Source: Ralstonia condita
GTDB lineage: Bacteria > Pseudomonadota > Gammaproteobacteria > Burkholderiales > Burkholderiaceae
Direction: 5' to 3'
DNA: 64,000 nt
NCBI RefSeq assembly: GCF_958405655.1
Contig: NZ_CATYWO010000001.1
Location: forward strand, 1,054,001-1,118,000
Shown here: positions 42,879 through 51,085 of the stretch, one piece after another
Layout of the letters: each line of letters opens with the position of its first letter
Numbering within the stretch: position 1 is the first letter of the stretch
The notes under the pieces: model-generated
What the model was told of the DNA's origin: nothing
The model's input: only the letters and a program-made list of their open reading frames with translations
The model's database searches: none
Position numbers and translations under genes: made by a program

Positions 42879-42900
42879 TTGGTACGGACGCAAACCGCGC

Positions 42901-43743
42901 TTACCACCATTGGTACCAGGGCTTGCTCTTCTTGCGCTGGCCGTAGGCGAGGAAATCGCTGTTCGGGTAGTTCTGCTTGATGATCCGTTCGGTGTCGTCG
43001 CGCATGTCCTTCATGCCGAGCGCCTCGTACGACTTCATCATGATGTACAGCGCTTCTTCCACGGCGGGGGCGCGATCGTAGTCTTTGATGGCGTCCTGCG
43101 CGCGATTGACCGCAGCGAGGTATGCACCCCGACGGTAGTAGTAACGCGCGGCACCCACCTCATGCTCGGCCATCGCATTGACGATGTACTGCATGCGCAG
43201 CGTGGCGTCTGGCGTGTACTTGCTGTTCGGGAAGCGCGTGATCAGCGTCTTGAACGCATCGTAGGCAGCGCGCGACGCCTTCGGGTCGCGCTCGCTCAGG
43301 TCCTGGTTCGAGAAGCGGCCGAGCCAGCCCAGGTTGTCGTTGAAGTTGATCAGCCCCTTGAGGTAGTAGGCGTAATCAACGCTGGGGTGATTCGGGTGAA
43401 GCTGGATGAAGCGATCGACCGCAGCCAGCGCGGCGGCGGTTTCGCCGTCCTTGTAGTTGGCGTAGGCCGTTTCGATCTGAGCCTGCTGGGCGTACGGGCC
43501 GAACGGATAGCGGCTTTCCAGCTTCTCGTAGTACTTGACGGCCTTGGCGTAGTCGCCGCCGTCGAGCGAGTCCTTCGCTTCCGAATATAATTTGTTGGCC
43601 GACCAGCCAGCCGTTTCGTCTTGCTGTTCCGGCAGGATGCCGCAGGCCGAGATAGCCAGGCATGCGCCTGCCACCAACACTGCTCCGATATGTGCACGGG
43701 TTTTCTTGTGAAACCGCGCCAGCTTCATGCTCGTGACCGACAT
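42901..43743 (-). CDS. bamD: Outer-membrane assembly lipoprotein BamD
   Basis: 280-residue essential component of the BAM complex, which folds beta-barrel proteins into the outer membrane. Lipobox LAISAC near residue 34 gives a lipid-anchored N-terminus. The mature protein is made of TPR-like repeats: LYSEAKDSLDGGDYAKAVKYYEKLESRYPFGPYAQQAQ, DRFIQLHPNHPSVDYAYYLKGL and later pairs, ending with DDTERIIKQNYPNS. Length fits the family (about 245-280). The ATG at 43743 follows AAGGTGCCC. A perfect TATAAT on the minus strand lies about 35 bases upstream, inside the start of rluD, so the two divergent genes share a very tight promoter region. Confidence 0.96.
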   Translation of the reverse strand: MSVTSMKLARFHKKTRAHIGAVLVAGACLAISACGILPEQQDETAGWSANKLYSEAKDSLDGGDYAKAVKYYEKLESRYPFGPYAQQAQIETAYANYKDGETAAALAAVDRFIQLHPNHPSVDYAYYLKGLINFNDNLGWLGRFSNQDLSERDPKASRAAYDAFKTLITRFPNSKYTPDATLRMQYIVNAMAEHEVGAARYYYRRGAYLAAVNRAQDAIKDYDRAPAVEEALYIMMKSYEALGMKDMRDDTERIIKQNYPNSDFLAYGQRKKSKPWYQWW

Positions 43744-43758
43744 GGGCACCTTTTCTGA

Positions 43759-44871
43759 ATGAAAAATCGCATCAAGCATTATAGCCCAAGCCCTGTGTCA
43801 GACGACGCAGCTGCTGACGTTTCCCTCACTGCGCGGGACGCCGAAGACGCGCTCGACGATGAGTCGCTCGACTTGCCTGCCGTTGACGCAGCGGACGCCG
43901 TCGTTCCCATCGTCGTGGAAATCCCTGAAACCCTCCATGGCGAACGCCTGGACAAGGTGCTCGCCAAGCTGCTGCCCGACTATTCGCGAAGCCGCCTGCA
44001 GCAATGGATCGACGCAGGTGCCGTGCGCGTGGATGGCGCAGCGGTGCGCCCGCGTGCGGCCGTGTCCGGTGGCGCGCGCGTGGAGGTCGTGCCCCAGCGG
44101 GCAGCCGACGAGCATGCCTTCGTCGCGGAGCCCGTCGATCTGGACGTGATCTATGAAGATGACACGCTGCTCGTCATCAACAAGCCGGCTGGCCTGGTCG
44201 TGCACCCAGCCGCCGGCAACTGGAGCGGCACTGTGCTCAACGGCCTGCTGTATCGCTATCCGGACGCAGCGGCATTGCCGCGTGCCGGCATCGTCCATCG
44301 GCTCGACAAGGAGACGTCAGGCCTGATGGTGGTTGCTCGTACGCTGCCTGCGCAGACCGATCTCGTGCGGCAACTGCAGGCTCGCACCGTCAAGCGAACC
44401 TACCTTGCGCTCGTGTGGGGGGAGACGCCGGAGGAGGGCACGATCGATGCGCCGATCGGGCGCGATCCTCGCGATCGCACGCGCATGGCCATCATCGAAA
44501 CGGCGAGCGGCAAACCGGCGCGCACGCATTTCAAGACGCTGGACGTGGTGGACCTGGGACGCGCGCAGATCTCGCTCGTGCGCTGCCAGCTCGAGACCGG
44601 CCGCACGCATCAGATTCGTGTGCATTTCGAGTCCGAGGGCCATCCGCTCGTGGGCGATCCGGTGTACACCCGCAACTTCCGGCGGGGGCGACCACAGACG
44701 ATCAAGGCCCCGCTTCCCGTGCCGTTTGCCCGGCAGGCCCTGCATGCCGTGCGCTTGGGCCTGGTGCATCCAGCCTCAGGCAAGTCGGTGCACTGGGAAG
44801 CGCCCGTGCCTGAGGATTTCGCCGCATTGATGGAAGCCCTGGACCTCGATCCCGATGTCGAACTCACGTGA
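43759..44871 (+). CDS. rluD: 23S rRNA pseudouridine synthase RluD
   Basis: 370-residue RluA-family pseudouridine synthase for helix 69 of 23S rRNA. The N-terminal acidic/Ala-rich extension (about 1-55) is followed by an S4 RNA-binding domain (GERLDKVLAKLLPDYSRSRLQQWIDAG) and the catalytic domain with HRLDKETSGLMVVAR (catalytic Asp in the RLD motif) and GRTHQIRVHF. The start is uncertain: ATG 43759 leaves only 15 bases to bamD; the in-frame GTG at 43795 begins just after the bamD -10 and may be the true start. Neither has a strong ribosome site. The last 17 bases overlap pgeF. Confidence 0.93.
   Translation: MKNRIKHYSPSPVSDDAAADVSLTARDAEDALDDESLDLPAVDAADAVVPIVVEIPETLHGERLDKVLAKLLPDYSRSRLQQWIDAGAVRVDGAAVRPRAAVSGGARVEVVPQRAADEHAFVAEPVDLDVIYEDDTLLVINKPAGLVVHPAAGNWSGTVLNGLLYRYPDAAALPRAGIVHRLDKETSGLMVVARTLPAQTDLVRQLQARTVKRTYLALVWGETPEEGTIDAPIGRDPRDRTRMAIIETASGKPARTHFKTLDVVDLGRAQISLVRCQLETGRTHQIRVHFESEGHPLVGDPVYTRNFRRGRPQTIKAPLPVPFARQALHAVRLGLVHPASGKSVHWEAPVPEDFAALMEALDLDPDVELT
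43778..43783 (-). promoter_or_regulatory. -10 box of bamD within the rluD 5' region
   Basis: Perfect TATAAT on the minus strand, 35 bases before the bamD ATG. No clear -35 at 16-18 bases. It lies in the first codons of rluD if that gene starts at 43759. Confidence 0.5.
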
Positions 44872-45664
44872 TTGGATCATTCCCGACTGGCCGGCACACC
44901 CGCGCGTCAGGGCCTTGTCGACGACTCGTTTGGGCGGTGTCAGCGTCGGCCCGTACGGCCTGGCTGGCGGGCTGCCCGGCGGGTTGAACCTTGGCCGGCA
45001 TGTCGGCGATGCGCCCGAAGCCGTCGAGCAGAATCGCCGCATCCTGCGGGAGGCGCTCCCCTCGGAGCCTGTGTGGATGGAGCAGGTGCACGGCACCGGC
45101 GTGGCCGACCTCGACCAAGTCGCCGGCCCGTTGACGCCCGTGGTGGCTGATGCCGCCGTGGCTTCCTGCCGGGACCGCGTCTGCGTCGTCATGACGGCCG
45201 ATTGTCTGCCGATCTTGCTCAGTGATGCGCGTGGAGTGACGGTGGGCGCGGCTCACGCCGGGTGGCGTGGCCTGTGTAGCGGTGTGATCGAGCGCACGAT
45301 CGACGCAATGATGGAGCGGCTGCGTGCCAGTGGGCAGGAAGCGGATCCGACATGGTTGGCGTGGCTCGGTCCGGCGATTGGCCCTTCGTGCTTCGAGGTT
45401 GGCGAGGAAGTGCGGCGGGCCTTTCTGGATGCAGCCCGACCTGACGAGTGGCGTGCCACGGAGGCTGCTTTCGTCCGAGGGGCAGTCGAAGGGAAATTCT
45501 TTGCCGATCTCTATGCGCTCGCCCGGCTGCGACTGGCGCGCCTTGGTTGCACCGACGTGTACGGCGGTGGATTGTGCACGATGACCGACGCGAGCCGTTT
45601 CTACTCATACCGCCGCGCCAGCACAACCGGTCGCATGGCGACGCTGATCTGGCGCGCCGAGTGA
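44855..45664 (+). CDS. pgeF: Purine nucleoside phosphorylase/peptidoglycan editing factor (laccase domain)
   Basis: 269-residue YfiH/PgeF-type protein. Zn/Cu-ligand motifs: VHGTGV, MTADCLPILLSDARG (Cys) and AAHAGWRGL (His), and a C-terminal GGLCTMTDASRFYSYRR. The family was called multicopper polyphenol oxidase but has purine nucleoside phosphorylase activity and edits misincorporated amino acids in peptidoglycan precursors. Complete, of usual length. Its ATG overlaps the last 17 bases of rluD; rluD-pgeF pairing is a widely conserved operon. Confidence 0.93.
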   Translation: MSNSRDWIIPDWPAHPRVRALSTTRLGGVSVGPYGLAGGLPGGLNLGRHVGDAPEAVEQNRRILREALPSEPVWMEQVHGTGVADLDQVAGPLTPVVADAAVASCRDRVCVVMTADCLPILLSDARGVTVGAAHAGWRGLCSGVIERTIDAMMERLRASGQEADPTWLAWLGPAIGPSCFEVGEEVRRAFLDAARPDEWRATEAAFVRGAVEGKFFADLYALARLRLARLGCTDVYGGGLCTMTDASRFYSYRRASTTGRMATLIWRAE

Positions 45665-45668
45665 CAGT

Positions 45669-45899
45669 TCAGGGCGTACCGTCGCCGGCCGAGGCGGCGG
45701 TATCTGCCTCCACCTTGGCCGCGGAAGACTCGCGTGCCTGTCGGCGCCGCTTGCGCGCAGGCGATCCGACGATCCACAGAAAGAGCGAGAGCGGTGCGAC
45801 GCCGTACAGGAGGAACGTGCCGACACCTGCAATCCACGATTGCTCAGTCAAGGACATCATCAGAACGACATAAAGCCAGGCAATGGCAACGATATACAT
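45669..45899 (-). CDS. Small membrane protein of unknown function
   Basis: 76 residues: two hydrophobic segments (MYIVAIAWLYVVLMMSL and FLLYGVAPLSLFLWIVG) followed by a basic stretch (ARKRRRQARE) and an Ala/Glu/Asp-rich tail. Probably two membrane helices with a cytoplasmic C-terminus. The ATG at 45899 is chosen over a TTG at 45926 that would add an Arg-rich head. It converges on pgeF with 4 bases between stops. I do not recognise a family. The gene lies back to back with the phaC promoter region. Confidence 0.65.
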   Translation of the reverse strand: MYIVAIAWLYVVLMMSLTEQSWIAGVGTFLLYGVAPLSLFLWIVGSPARKRRRQARESSAAKVEADTAASAGDGTP

Positions 45900-46028
45900 G
45901 GACGAAATGGCCCGGCGTCGGCGCAATGCGGCAGTCTCGCATGAAACGGCGCCGCCCGGCGCATAGCCCCGTCACCGAGCTTAGCCATTCAGTGGACGCC
46001 TTATTTTCCCGAGGCGCCAAAACCCGCG

Positions 46029-46058
46029 CCCGATCAAGGTTTACGTAGGTTGATCGGG
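46029..46058. promoter_or_regulatory. Perfect 9-bp dyad upstream of phaC promoter
   Basis: CCCGATCAA (46029-46037) and TTGATCGGG (46050-46058) with a 12-base centre containing TACGTA. It ends 9 bases before the phaC -35, the usual place for an activator or repressor. The binding protein is not known. Confidence 0.5.
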
Positions 46059-46067
46059 CAACTCCCG

Positions 46068-46097
46068 TTGACAGCCTTGAAACCACAAGGCAACAAT
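46068..46097 (+). promoter_or_regulatory. Sigma-70 promoter of the phaCAB operon
   Basis: Perfect TTGACA (46068-46073), 18-base spacer, AACAAT (46092-46097), about 70 bases before the phaC ATG. Box sequences and spacing are the same as those described for the R. eutropha phaC1 promoter, which supports the assignment. Confidence 0.75.
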
Positions 46098-46167
46098 GCC
46101 CCGCAATACTACGAGTTATGCGGCTTCCATTATCGGAGTGGCATATATCGTACGGATCGAGGGCACT

Positions 46168-47961
46168 ATGGCATCGCGTCAATCGACATCTTCCAAAGCA
46201 TCTGGCGCCCACACTCAAGCCTCCTGGCAGGGCTTGGCGGACCCCGCAAAGTGGACTGAGCAGTTCAAGCAATGGCAAGCCTTTGCAGGTGCGTTTGCCC
46301 AACCCGGAGGCGCCTCACCGGCTTCTGCCGGCGTCAACGGCGCGCAGGCGGGCGAGGGCGCGAGCCCATTCACGCTGATCCCGCATGAAAGGCTGGCGGA
46401 AATCCAGCAAAAGTATCTCGAAGAATGGCTGAAGATCTGGCGCCACATGAGCACCGGAGAGGGCGCTGAGGCCATCGCGCCGTCCGACCGCCGTTTTGCG
46501 AATGATGCGTGGCGCAAGAGTCCGCTCTACGGCTATGCAGCGGCGTTCTACGTGCTCAATGCGCGCACCTTGACGGAAATGGCCGACGCCGTCGAGGCCG
46601 ATGCAAAGACTCGCGAGCGCGTGCGCTTTGCCGTCTCGCAATGGACGGCAGCGATGTCGCCATCCAACTTCCTGGCGACCAATCCCGAGGCGCAGAAGCA
46701 CCTGATCGAGTCGCGCGGCGAATCCCTGCGTACCGGCATTCTGAACATGTTGCAGGACATGGAGCGCGGGAAGATTTCCCAGACGGATGAGACCGCATTC
46801 GAGATTGGTCAGAACGTCGCCAACAGCGAAGGCGCGGTCGTCTTCGAGAACGATTATTTCCAGCTCCTCCAGTACAAGCCGCTGACGGCAAAGGTGTATG
46901 CGCGCCCGCTGCTGCTGGTGCCGCCATGCATCAACAAGTTCTACATCCTCGACCTGCAGCCCGCCAACTCGCTTGTGCGCTATGCGGTCGAGCAGGGCAA
47001 TACGGTATTCCTGGTCTCGTGGCGGAATCCCGACGCGAGCATGGCGTCCCGGACGTGGGACGACTATATCGAAGGCGGCGCGATCGAGGCACTGCGTGTG
47101 GCGCGGGAGATTTCCGGCCAGGACCAGATCAATGCGCTGGGCTTCTGTGTCGGCGGCACGATCCTGTCGACGGCGCTGGCCGTGCTGGCCGCGCGCGGCG
47201 AACACCCGGCCGCGAGCCTTACATTGCTGACGACGCTACTCGACTTTGAAGACACCGGCATTCTCGACGTTTTTGTGGACCAGGCGCAGGTAGAGATGCG
47301 TGAGCGGACCATCGGCGCACAGGCGCCCACCGGTCCTGGCCTGCTGCGTGGGGTCGAGTTGGCGAACACATTCTCGTTCCTGCGCCCGAATGACCTGGTG
47401 TGGAACTATGTGGTCGAGAACTACCTGAAGGGCAAGACGCCTGCGCCGTTCGATCTGCTGTATTGGAATGGTGATTCCACCAATCTTCCCGGGCCGTGGT
47501 ACTGCTGGTATCTGCGCCATACGTACCTGCAGAACGACCTGAAGATTCCCGGCAAGCTGAAGGTCAACGGCACGCCTGTGGACCTCGGCAAGATCGATGC
47601 GCCGGTCTACATCTACGGCTCGCGCGAAGACCACATCGTCCCATGGCATTCGGCCTATGCGTCGGTGCCGCTGCTCAAGGGCGAACGGCGTTTCGTGCTC
47701 GGGGCTTCTGGTCATATCGCCGGCGTGATCAACCCGCCGGCGGCCAACAAGCGCTCGCACTGGATCAACGCCAAGCTGCCTGACACCGCCGATGCGTGGT
47801 TCGCGGGTGCCAAGGAGCAGCCGGGCAGCTGGTGGCCCGACTGGTCGGCGTGGCTGGCGTCCCACGCCGGGGCACAGAAGGCGGCTCCCAAGCGCTACGG
47901 CAGTGGAGACTACCCGGAGATCGAGCCAGCGCCTGGCCGATACGTCAAACAGAAAGCGTAA
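46168..47961 (+). CDS. phaC: Class I polyhydroxyalkanoate synthase
   Basis: 597-residue polymerase joining (R)-3-hydroxyacyl-CoA units into PHA at the granule surface. The catalytic Cys327 lies in the lipase-like box GFCVGG; Asp488 (REDHIVPW) and His516 (GASGHIAGV) complete the triad with the same spacing as R. eutropha C319/D480/H508. The N-terminal region (1-190) is the PHA synthase domain with KFYILDLQPANSLVRYAVEQG following. The long single-subunit form makes it Class I, favouring short-chain monomers. ATG at 46168 follows GATCGAGGG. First gene of phaC-phaA-phaB. Confidence 0.97.
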   Translation: MASRQSTSSKASGAHTQASWQGLADPAKWTEQFKQWQAFAGAFAQPGGASPASAGVNGAQAGEGASPFTLIPHERLAEIQQKYLEEWLKIWRHMSTGEGAEAIAPSDRRFANDAWRKSPLYGYAAAFYVLNARTLTEMADAVEADAKTRERVRFAVSQWTAAMSPSNFLATNPEAQKHLIESRGESLRTGILNMLQDMERGKISQTDETAFEIGQNVANSEGAVVFENDYFQLLQYKPLTAKVYARPLLLVPPCINKFYILDLQPANSLVRYAVEQGNTVFLVSWRNPDASMASRTWDDYIEGGAIEALRVAREISGQDQINALGFCVGGTILSTALAVLAARGEHPAASLTLLTTLLDFEDTGILDVFVDQAQVEMRERTIGAQAPTGPGLLRGVELANTFSFLRPNDLVWNYVVENYLKGKTPAPFDLLYWNGDSTNLPGPWYCWYLRHTYLQNDLKIPGKLKVNGTPVDLGKIDAPVYIYGSREDHIVPWHSAYASVPLLKGERRFVLGASGHIAGVINPPAANKRSHWINAKLPDTADAWFAGAKEQPGSWWPDWSAWLASHAGAQKAAPKRYGSGDYPEIEPAPGRYVKQKA

Positions 47962-48050
47962 GATCGCGCGAATGATCCCCCGTTGCCGTCGCGGCCACGA
48001 CCGCTGACGGTTTCTCACGACTCTCTCTCTCGAAAGTGGAAGGTAAGCAA

Positions 48051-49232
48051 ATGACCGATGTTGTGATCGTATCGGCGGTACGTACCGCCGTCGGCAAATT
48101 TGGCGGCTCGCTGGCAAAGGTTGCTGCGCCCGACCTGGGTGCGGCCGTTATCCGCGAAGCCCTGTCGCGCGCCAAGGTCGCGCCGGATCAGGTGAGCGAA
48201 GTCATCATGGGGCAGGTGCTGACTGCCGGCTCGGGACAGAATCCTGCCCGTCAGGCCGTCATCAAGGCTGGGTTGCCCAACATGGTACCGGGCATGACCA
48301 TCAACAAGGTGTGCGGTTCGGGCCTGAAGGCCGTCATGCTGGCGGCCAACGCCATCATGGCGGGCGATGCCGAGATCGTCGTGGCAGGTGGTCAGGAGAA
48401 TATGTCGGCCGCCCCGCACGTTCTGCCGGGGTCGCGCGACGGCTTTCGCATGGGCGACGCCAAGCTCATCGATTCGATGATCGTTGACGGTCTCTGGGAC
48501 GTCTACAACCAGTACCACATGGGCATCACAGCCGAGAACGTCGCCAAGGAATATGGCATCACGCGCGAGGCGCAGGACGCGTTCGCCGTTGCCTCGCAGA
48601 ACAAGGCAGAGGCTGCGCAGAAGGCCGGTCGATTCAACGATGAAATCGTCCCGATCATGATCCCGCAGCGCAAGGGCGACCCGATCGCCTTCGCGCAGGA
48701 CGAGTTCATCCGCCACGGCGCCACGCTGGAATCGATGACCAGCCTGAAGCCAGCCTTCGACAAGGCTGGCACGGTGACGGCCGCCAACGCATCGGGCATC
48801 AATGATGGCGCGGCGGCGGTCGTGGTGATGTCTGCCGCGAAGGCCAAGGCGCTTGGGCTGACGCCGCTGGCGACCATCCGCGCCTACGCCAGCGCCGGCG
48901 TGGACCCGAAGGTCATGGGGATGGGCCCGGTGCCGGCGTCCCAGCGTTGCCTGTCGCGTGCCGGTTGGTCTGTTGGCGATCTGGACCTGATGGAGATCAA
49001 CGAGGCGTTTGCCGCGCAGGCCCTGGCCGTGCACAAGCAGATGGGTTGGGATACCTCCAAGGTCAACGTCAACGGAGGCGCCATCGCCATCGGCCATCCG
49101 ATCGGCGCGTCGGGCTGCCGCATTCTGGTCACGCTGCTGCACGAGATGCAGAAGCGCGATGCGAAGAAGGGCCTCGCTTCGCTGTGTATCGGCGGCGGCA
49201 TGGGCGTGGCGCTGGCTGTTGAGCGTCCGTAA
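48051..49232 (+). CDS. phaA: Acetyl-CoA acetyltransferase (beta-ketothiolase)
   Basis: 393-residue biosynthetic thiolase condensing two acetyl-CoA to acetoacetyl-CoA. Active-site Cys88 in NKVCGSGLKAV (acyl acceptor), NEAFAAQALA, GGAIAIGHPIGASG (His) and the C-terminal CIGGGMGVA (second Cys) are all intact. Length and start (MTDVVIVSAVRTAVGKFGG) match R. eutropha PhaA. Ribosome site GGAAGG lies about 6 bases upstream. It lies 89 bases after phaC and 120 bases before phaB. Confidence 0.97.
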   Translation: MTDVVIVSAVRTAVGKFGGSLAKVAAPDLGAAVIREALSRAKVAPDQVSEVIMGQVLTAGSGQNPARQAVIKAGLPNMVPGMTINKVCGSGLKAVMLAANAIMAGDAEIVVAGGQENMSAAPHVLPGSRDGFRMGDAKLIDSMIVDGLWDVYNQYHMGITAENVAKEYGITREAQDAFAVASQNKAEAAQKAGRFNDEIVPIMIPQRKGDPIAFAQDEFIRHGATLESMTSLKPAFDKAGTVTAANASGINDGAAAVVVMSAAKAKALGLTPLATIRAYASAGVDPKVMGMGPVPASQRCLSRAGWSVGDLDLMEINEAFAAQALAVHKQMGWDTSKVNVNGGAIAIGHPIGASGCRILVTLLHEMQKRDAKKGLASLCIGGGMGVALAVERP

Positions 49233-49302
49233 TCTTGTGGTGGGATGGGCGTGACGCGGAACGAATGCTGCGCATGCCGATCCGAGACACACCGAGCATC
49301 AG

Positions 49303-49325
49303 CTGCCCGGTAAATGACCGGGCAG
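49303..49325 (+). repeat. Intercistronic hairpin between phaA and phaB
   Basis: CTGCCCGGT, loop AAATG, ACCGGGCAG: a perfect 9-base stem without a U run. It lies about 30 bases before phaB, so it is unlikely to terminate; it may stabilise or set the processing of the phaCA message relative to phaB. Confidence 0.6.
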
Positions 49326-49352
49326 TTCCAACAACAACGACAAGGAGTGGAC

Positions 49353-50093
49353 ATGACCAAACGCATCGCATACGTCACCGGTGGCATGGGCGGTATCGGA
49401 ACGGCGATTTGCCAGCGCTTGGCGCGCGACGGTTTTACCGTCGTTGCAGGCTGCGGACCGAACTCGCCGCGCAAGGCGAAGTGGCTCGAACAGCAGAAGG
49501 CGCTCGGCTTCGATTTCATCCCCTCGGAAGGCAATGTTGGTGACTGGGAATCGACCAAGGCCGCTTTCGACAAGGTCAAGGCGGAAGTGGGCGACGTGGA
49601 TGTGCTGATCAATAACGCCGGCATTACGCGTGACGTGGTGTTCCGCAAGATGACCCGCGCCGATTGGGACGCGGTGATCGACACCAACCTGACTTCGCTA
49701 TTCAACGTGACCAAGCAGGTCATCGATGGCATGGCTGATCGCGGCTGGGGCCGGATCGTGAACATCTCGTCGGTGAATGGCCAGAAGGGCCAGTTTGGGC
49801 AGACCAATTACTCGACAGCGAAGGCCGGCCTGCACGGTTTCACGATGGCGCTGGCGCAGGAAGTGGCCACGAAAGGTGTCACGGTCAATACCGTATCGCC
49901 GGGCTACATTGCCACCGACATGGTGAAAGCCATTCGTCAGGATGTGCTCGATAAGATCGTCGGCACGATTCCGGTCAAGCGCCTGGGCGAGCCCGCAGAG
50001 ATCGCCTCGATCTGCGCGTGGCTGGCCTCGGAAGAGTCGGGCTTTGCTACCGGCGCAGACTTCTCGCTCAACGGCGGCCTGCACATGGGCTGA
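49353..50093 (+). CDS. phaB: Acetoacetyl-CoA reductase
   Basis: 246-residue NADPH-dependent short-chain dehydrogenase that reduces acetoacetyl-CoA to (R)-3-hydroxybutyryl-CoA. Rossmann motif TGGMGGIG near residue 8-15, NNAG (about 88-91), catalytic Ser-Tyr-Lys in NISSVNG ... YSTAKAG, and the C-terminal FSLNGGLHMG, all as in R. eutropha PhaB. The ATG follows AAGGAGTGG. Third gene of the operon; a TGC-rich regulatory region follows before phaR. Confidence 0.97.
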   Translation: MTKRIAYVTGGMGGIGTAICQRLARDGFTVVAGCGPNSPRKAKWLEQQKALGFDFIPSEGNVGDWESTKAAFDKVKAEVGDVDVLINNAGITRDVVFRKMTRADWDAVIDTNLTSLFNVTKQVIDGMADRGWGRIVNISSVNGQKGQFGQTNYSTAKAGLHGFTMALAQEVATKGVTVNTVSPGYIATDMVKAIRQDVLDKIVGTIPVKRLGEPAEIASICAWLASEESGFATGADFSLNGGLHMG

Positions 50094-50107
50094 CCGCCAC
50101 GATCTCC

Positions 50108-50140
50108 ATGCTGCGGCAATGCTGCGGCATGGCTGCAGCA
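50108..50140 (+). repeat. Three tandem 11-bp TGC-rich repeats
   Basis: ATGCTGCGGCA (50108-50118), ATGCTGCGGCA (50119-50129) and TGGCTGCAGCA (50130-50140), followed by another ATG. The first two are identical. An 11-base period puts each copy on nearly the same face of the helix, as for cooperative protein binding. Confidence 0.7.
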
Positions 50141-50157
50141 ATGTTCCCCGAAACCTC

Positions 50158-50198
50158 GCGCTGTGCTGCAATGCCTCAAGTGCATTGCAGCACAGCGC
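50158..50198. promoter_or_regulatory. Perfect 17-bp inverted repeat between phaB and phaR
   Basis: GCGCTGTGCTGCAATGC (50158-50174), loop CTCAAGT, GCATTGCAGCACAGCGC (50182-50198), then ATTTGTTTATT. As RNA it is a strong phaB terminator-like hairpin with a modest T-rich tail; as DNA both arms carry the GCAATGC/GCATTGC element like the phasin palindrome. Double use as terminator and operator is possible. Confidence 0.7.
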
Positions 50199-50478
50199 AT
50201 TTGTTTATTCCCGCGCGCATTCAGCTGACTCGCTCGCGTCAAAATGCTGCGGGTTTTTACCGGGGGAGGTCGCCTTTTCTTTGCAGGGCGATCCGCATAG
50301 AATCCAGTCACGGAGGCGCTCCGCAGGGAGACAAGGGGCGTCCGATCATAACCGGATGCACTTGCGTTGCCGCACTCGCACGCAGATCGGAGCAGCAGCG
50401 CAAGACTTGTATGTTGCTGCGCCGATTTCGCACTGCATCGGCTGCACCGCAGCAGCATCGCCAACACGGAAAGGCATG

Positions 50479-51033
50479 ATGGCCACCAGCAAGAAGGGCA
50501 CCGAACGGCTGATCAAGAAATATCCCAACCGCCGGCTCTATGACACCCAGACCAGCACTTACATCACGCTGGCAGACGTCAAGCAGCTTGTGATGGAAAG
50601 CGAGGAGTTTCGTGTCATCGATGCGAAATCCGGTGAAGATCTGACCCGTAGCATCCTCCTTCAGATCATCCTGGAAGAAGAAACCGGTGGCGTGCCGATG
50701 TTCTCCGGCTCCATGCTGGCGCAGATCATCCGCTTCTACGGCCATGCCATGCAGGGAATGATGGGAACGTACCTCGAGAAGAACATCCAGGCGTTCATCG
50801 ACATCCAGAACAAGCTGGCAGAAAACTCGAAGGATCTGTATAGCGGCAACACGTTCAACCCGGACATGTGGTCGCAGTTCATGAACATGCAGGGCCCGAT
50901 GATGCAGGGCATGATGAGCAACTACATCGAGCAGAGCAAAAACCTGTTCGTGCAGATGCAGGAACAGATGCAGAGCCAGGCCAAGAACATGTTCGGGACA
51001 TTCCCGTTCAACCAGCCGCCCGAGAAGAAGTAG
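50479..51033 (+). CDS. phaR: PHA synthesis repressor PhaR
   Basis: 184-residue regulator. The N-terminal DNA-binding domain (about 1-65) is highly conserved: RLIKKYPNRRLYDTQTSTYITLADVKQLV. The next block (about 66-110, DLTRSILLQIILEEE) is the PHB-binding accumulation regulator domain, and the C-terminal half is a Met/Gln-rich amphipathic helix that binds the polymer surface. PhaR represses phasin and its own gene, and is titrated off DNA by nascent PHA. The ATG at 50479 is chosen from two adjacent ATGs by spacing from GGAAAGG. The phasin target lies in the same window at 21.2 kb. Confidence 0.95.
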   Translation: MATSKKGTERLIKKYPNRRLYDTQTSTYITLADVKQLVMESEEFRVIDAKSGEDLTRSILLQIILEEETGGVPMFSGSMLAQIIRFYGHAMQGMMGTYLEKNIQAFIDIQNKLAENSKDLYSGNTFNPDMWSQFMNMQGPMMQGMMSNYIEQSKNLFVQMQEQMQSQAKNMFGTFPFNQPPEKK

Positions 51034-51055
51034 GTTCGGCAGCGCTGGCAGAAGC

Positions 51056-51085
51056 AAGGCGAATCGCGTGGCGGTTCGCCTTTTT
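51056..51085 (+). terminator. Terminator of phaR
   Basis: AAGGCGAA (51056-51063) and TTCGCCTT (51075-51082) with an 11-base loop, followed by TTT. It ends the pha cluster before dusC. Confidence 0.7.

Larger units (their letters stand above)
50094..50478 (+). other. phaB-phaR intergenic regulatory region
   Basis: 385 bases without a gene of its own. The left part carries three tandem 11-base units and a 17-bp hairpin (listed separately); the right part has a TAGAAT box at 50298-50303 that may be the phaR -10, with no clear -35, and the ribosome site AAGG just before the phaR ATG. PhaR repressors in this group regulate their own genes, so part of this region is probably its operator. Confidence 0.55.
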
